Assembly (NCBI RefSeq): GCF_000960975.1
Contig: NZ_CP010803.1
Coordinates: 3,334,273 to 3,398,272, forward strand
Length of the DNA stretch: 64,000 bases
From: Martelella endophytica
GTDB lineage: Bacteria > Pseudomonadota > Alphaproteobacteria > Rhizobiales > Rhizobiaceae
Direction of reading: 5' to 3'
Shown here piece by piece: positions 62,840 to 64,000 of this stretch. The notes beneath the pieces were generated by a model. It did no database searches and was not told the DNA's origin. It saw only the letters and a list, made by a program, of their open reading frames with translations. A program made the translations under genes and the position numbers. The number at the start of each line of letters is the position of its first letter. Within the stretch, counting starts at the first letter, position 1.

Positions 62840-63949
62840 TCAGTTGATTGCCGTAGGCGAACCTGGTGCATCTGGCTTGCCGGCTTCCGGGGCATTCAGG
62901 TCCTCGATGAAGATGGCGGTGGTTCCGGCATCCTCCTCCAGCCTGATGCGCTGGCGCATCTCCGGCGTCATGTGGATGGCCCCGTCACTGTCAACCAGAA
63001 GCACGAGGCTGAGGCCCATCAAGCGGGCCGTCTCACGCCAGTGCTCGGATCCGGCCACGGAAAGTGCTGTGGCCGCTGCATCGGCAAGGGCGCCGTTTTC
63101 GGCAATGACGCTCGCGGAAACGACGCCGCCCACCGGCCGGCCGGTGCGCGGATCGAGAATGTGGGAGTAGCGGATGCCGGCATCTTCGCGGTAGCGGAAG
63201 TAATTGCCAGAGGTGTAGAGCACCTCGCCGGGTTTGAGTTCGACAGAGGCGATTGCGCCCCAGCCGCTCGGGTCACGGATCGCGACCCGCCAGGCTTTCG
63301 CACCGTTGCGGCCGATGACGTTCACATCGCCGCCGGCATTGAGCACGGCATCAATCACGCCCGCATCCTGCAAGGTGCCGGCCGCCCAGTCCAGCGCCGT
63401 GCCCTTGGCAAAGCCGCCGAAATCGAGGCTGACGGCTGGATTGTTCGAATAGACCTCCTGGCCGTCAATGTGGATATCCGCCATGGAGGGGTGGGCTGCC
63501 ACGAGCGTCTCGATCGCTTCATCCGTTGGCGGAGGGCCGATGGGCAGATCATCGCTGTGAAAGCCCCAGAGACCGATGAGAGCCCCGATGGCCGGGTTGA
63601 ACAGGCCGCCGCTTGCGGCCTCAAGCTTTTGCCCCTGAAGGATCGCTTCGGCGAGGAGCGGGGAGACGGTCATGCTTTCGCCCGCCGCGAAGGCGGCATT
63701 CAGCCGCGTCATTTCACCGGGCTGCCAGGCATGCCAGTCGCGGTGCATGACGGTAAATTCCGCCGAGATCGCCGGCAGGATGCGTTCGGCCGCTCGTCGT
63801 TCGCTTTCCGGCACGACGATTTCCACCAGCGTGCCAAAGACATAGAGCGTATAATGCCGGTCGGGCGTCTCCCGCTGGAAGCCCCAACACGCCGCCGCGC
63901 CGGCAATCGACAGGGCAAGGGTTGCCGAAAGCAGGCGTTGCCGTCGCAT
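62840..63949 (-). CDS. apbE: FAD:protein FMN transferase (ApbE/NosX type)
   Basis: 369-residue ApbE attaches FMN covalently to Thr/Ser of exported flavoproteins. Signal-like N-terminus (LLSATLALSIAGAAACWGF, possibly membrane- or lipid-anchored, Cys21), VSLDFGGFAKGTALDW, NAGGDVNVIGRNG, SHILDPRTGRPVGG and ADAAATALSVAG are the ApbE motifs. Known partners are RnfG/RnfD, NqrB/C and NosR; none is in view. It overlaps the upstream gene by TGATG, so the partner may be encoded at or beyond the right edge. It is convergent with the nifB operon. Confidence 0.92.
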   Translation of the reverse strand: MRRQRLLSATLALSIAGAAACWGFQRETPDRHYTLYVFGTLVEIVVPESERRAAERILPAISAEFTVMHRDWHAWQPGEMTRLNAAFAAGESMTVSPLLAEAILQGQKLEAASGGLFNPAIGALIGLWGFHSDDLPIGPPPTDEAIETLVAAHPSMADIHIDGQEVYSNNPAVSLDFGGFAKGTALDWAAGTLQDAGVIDAVLNAGGDVNVIGRNGAKAWRVAIRDPSGWGAIASVELKPGEVLYTSGNYFRYREDAGIRYSHILDPRTGRPVGGVVSASVIAENGALADAAATALSVAGSEHWRETARLMGLSLVLLVDSDGAIHMTPEMRQRIRLEEDAGTTAIFIEDLNAPEAGKPDAPGSPTAIN

Positions 63950-64000
63950 CAGCGCGCCTCGATGCGGATAGGAAGAAGCCTGGTGATGAGGCCTGGCATG
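63949..64000 (-). CDS. C-terminal end of an unknown gene (cut by window edge)
   Basis: Reading the minus strand from the edge gives the last 16 residues MPGLITRLLPIRIEAR and a TGA at 63949-63951 overlapping the apbE ATG by one base (TGATG). That arrangement shows translational coupling. The basic amphipathic tail is too short to name; an Rnf, NosR-like or other ApbE substrate is conceivable because of the coupling. Confidence 0.5.
   Translation of the reverse strand, partial: MPGLITRLLPIRIEAR

Overview
This looks like a chromosomal window of an alphaproteobacterium of the order Hyphomicrobiales (Rhizobiales), family uncertain (Rhizobiaceae or Aurantimonadaceae-like). The basis is the GC-rich sequence, rhizobial gene orders (moaE-moaD-pgsA-uvrC-SDR; pcm-popZ-valS; ArsR/methyltransferase-metF), an Omp25/RopB-type porin behind perfect CtrA boxes, and candidate iron-rhodo boxes. 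No complete insertion sequence, phage or CRISPR array is visible.

1-43 kb is mostly housekeeping. In order: a photolyase cut by the left edge, an orphan DhaL, an L,D-transpeptidase, a DUF4432 mutarotase-like protein, small enzymes (rhodanese-like TIGR01244, RidA, RNase T2, BON), the translation factor EttA, a SAM/SAH-type regulator with metF, a second ABC-F protein with DinB, a LigE-like GST, ndk, an isocyanide hydratase-like protein, moaE/moaD/pgsA/uvrC, a pteridine reductase-like SDR, the porin, an ECF sigma factor with a COG4315 secreted protein, a RecD-like helicase, pdxJ, a QorB/HxlR redox pair, tRNA-Asn, an MscS channel, tRNA-Cys, a soluble FtsK, a 14-residue-repeat secreted protein, pcm, popZ, valS, an SDR, a LysE exporter remnant, rpsI-rplM, and an unusual acyltransferase/toroid fusion followed by a ThuA-like protein.

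43-55 kb is an iron block. A compact ABC operon with 4-bp overlaps (binding protein, two permeases, ATPase, siderophore-interacting reductase) is divergent from a TonB-dependent siderophore receptor. An AraC regulator follows, then an FtrABC ferrous-iron system whose FtrD-like polyferredoxin is encoded divergently.

55-64 kb is a nitrogen-fixation block. Two divergent sigma-54 promoters flank a 0.5-kb control region with three NifA sites. The left operon is iscA(nif)-nfu-nifV-nifW-nifZ-nifM-FAD oxidoreductase, the Azotobacter/Klebsiella-like order but with nifS absent and nifU reduced to its C-terminal domain. The right operon is nifB-fdxN-[2Fe-2S] ferredoxin-FeSII/Shethna-like protein. The last is known in Azotobacter to shield nitrogenase from oxygen, which fits an aerobic diazotroph. 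ApbE and the tail of another gene end the window. nifHDK, nifEN and nifA are not in view. Iron supply, Fe-S assembly, FeMo-co precursor synthesis and nitrogenase protection are therefore adjacent in this window.
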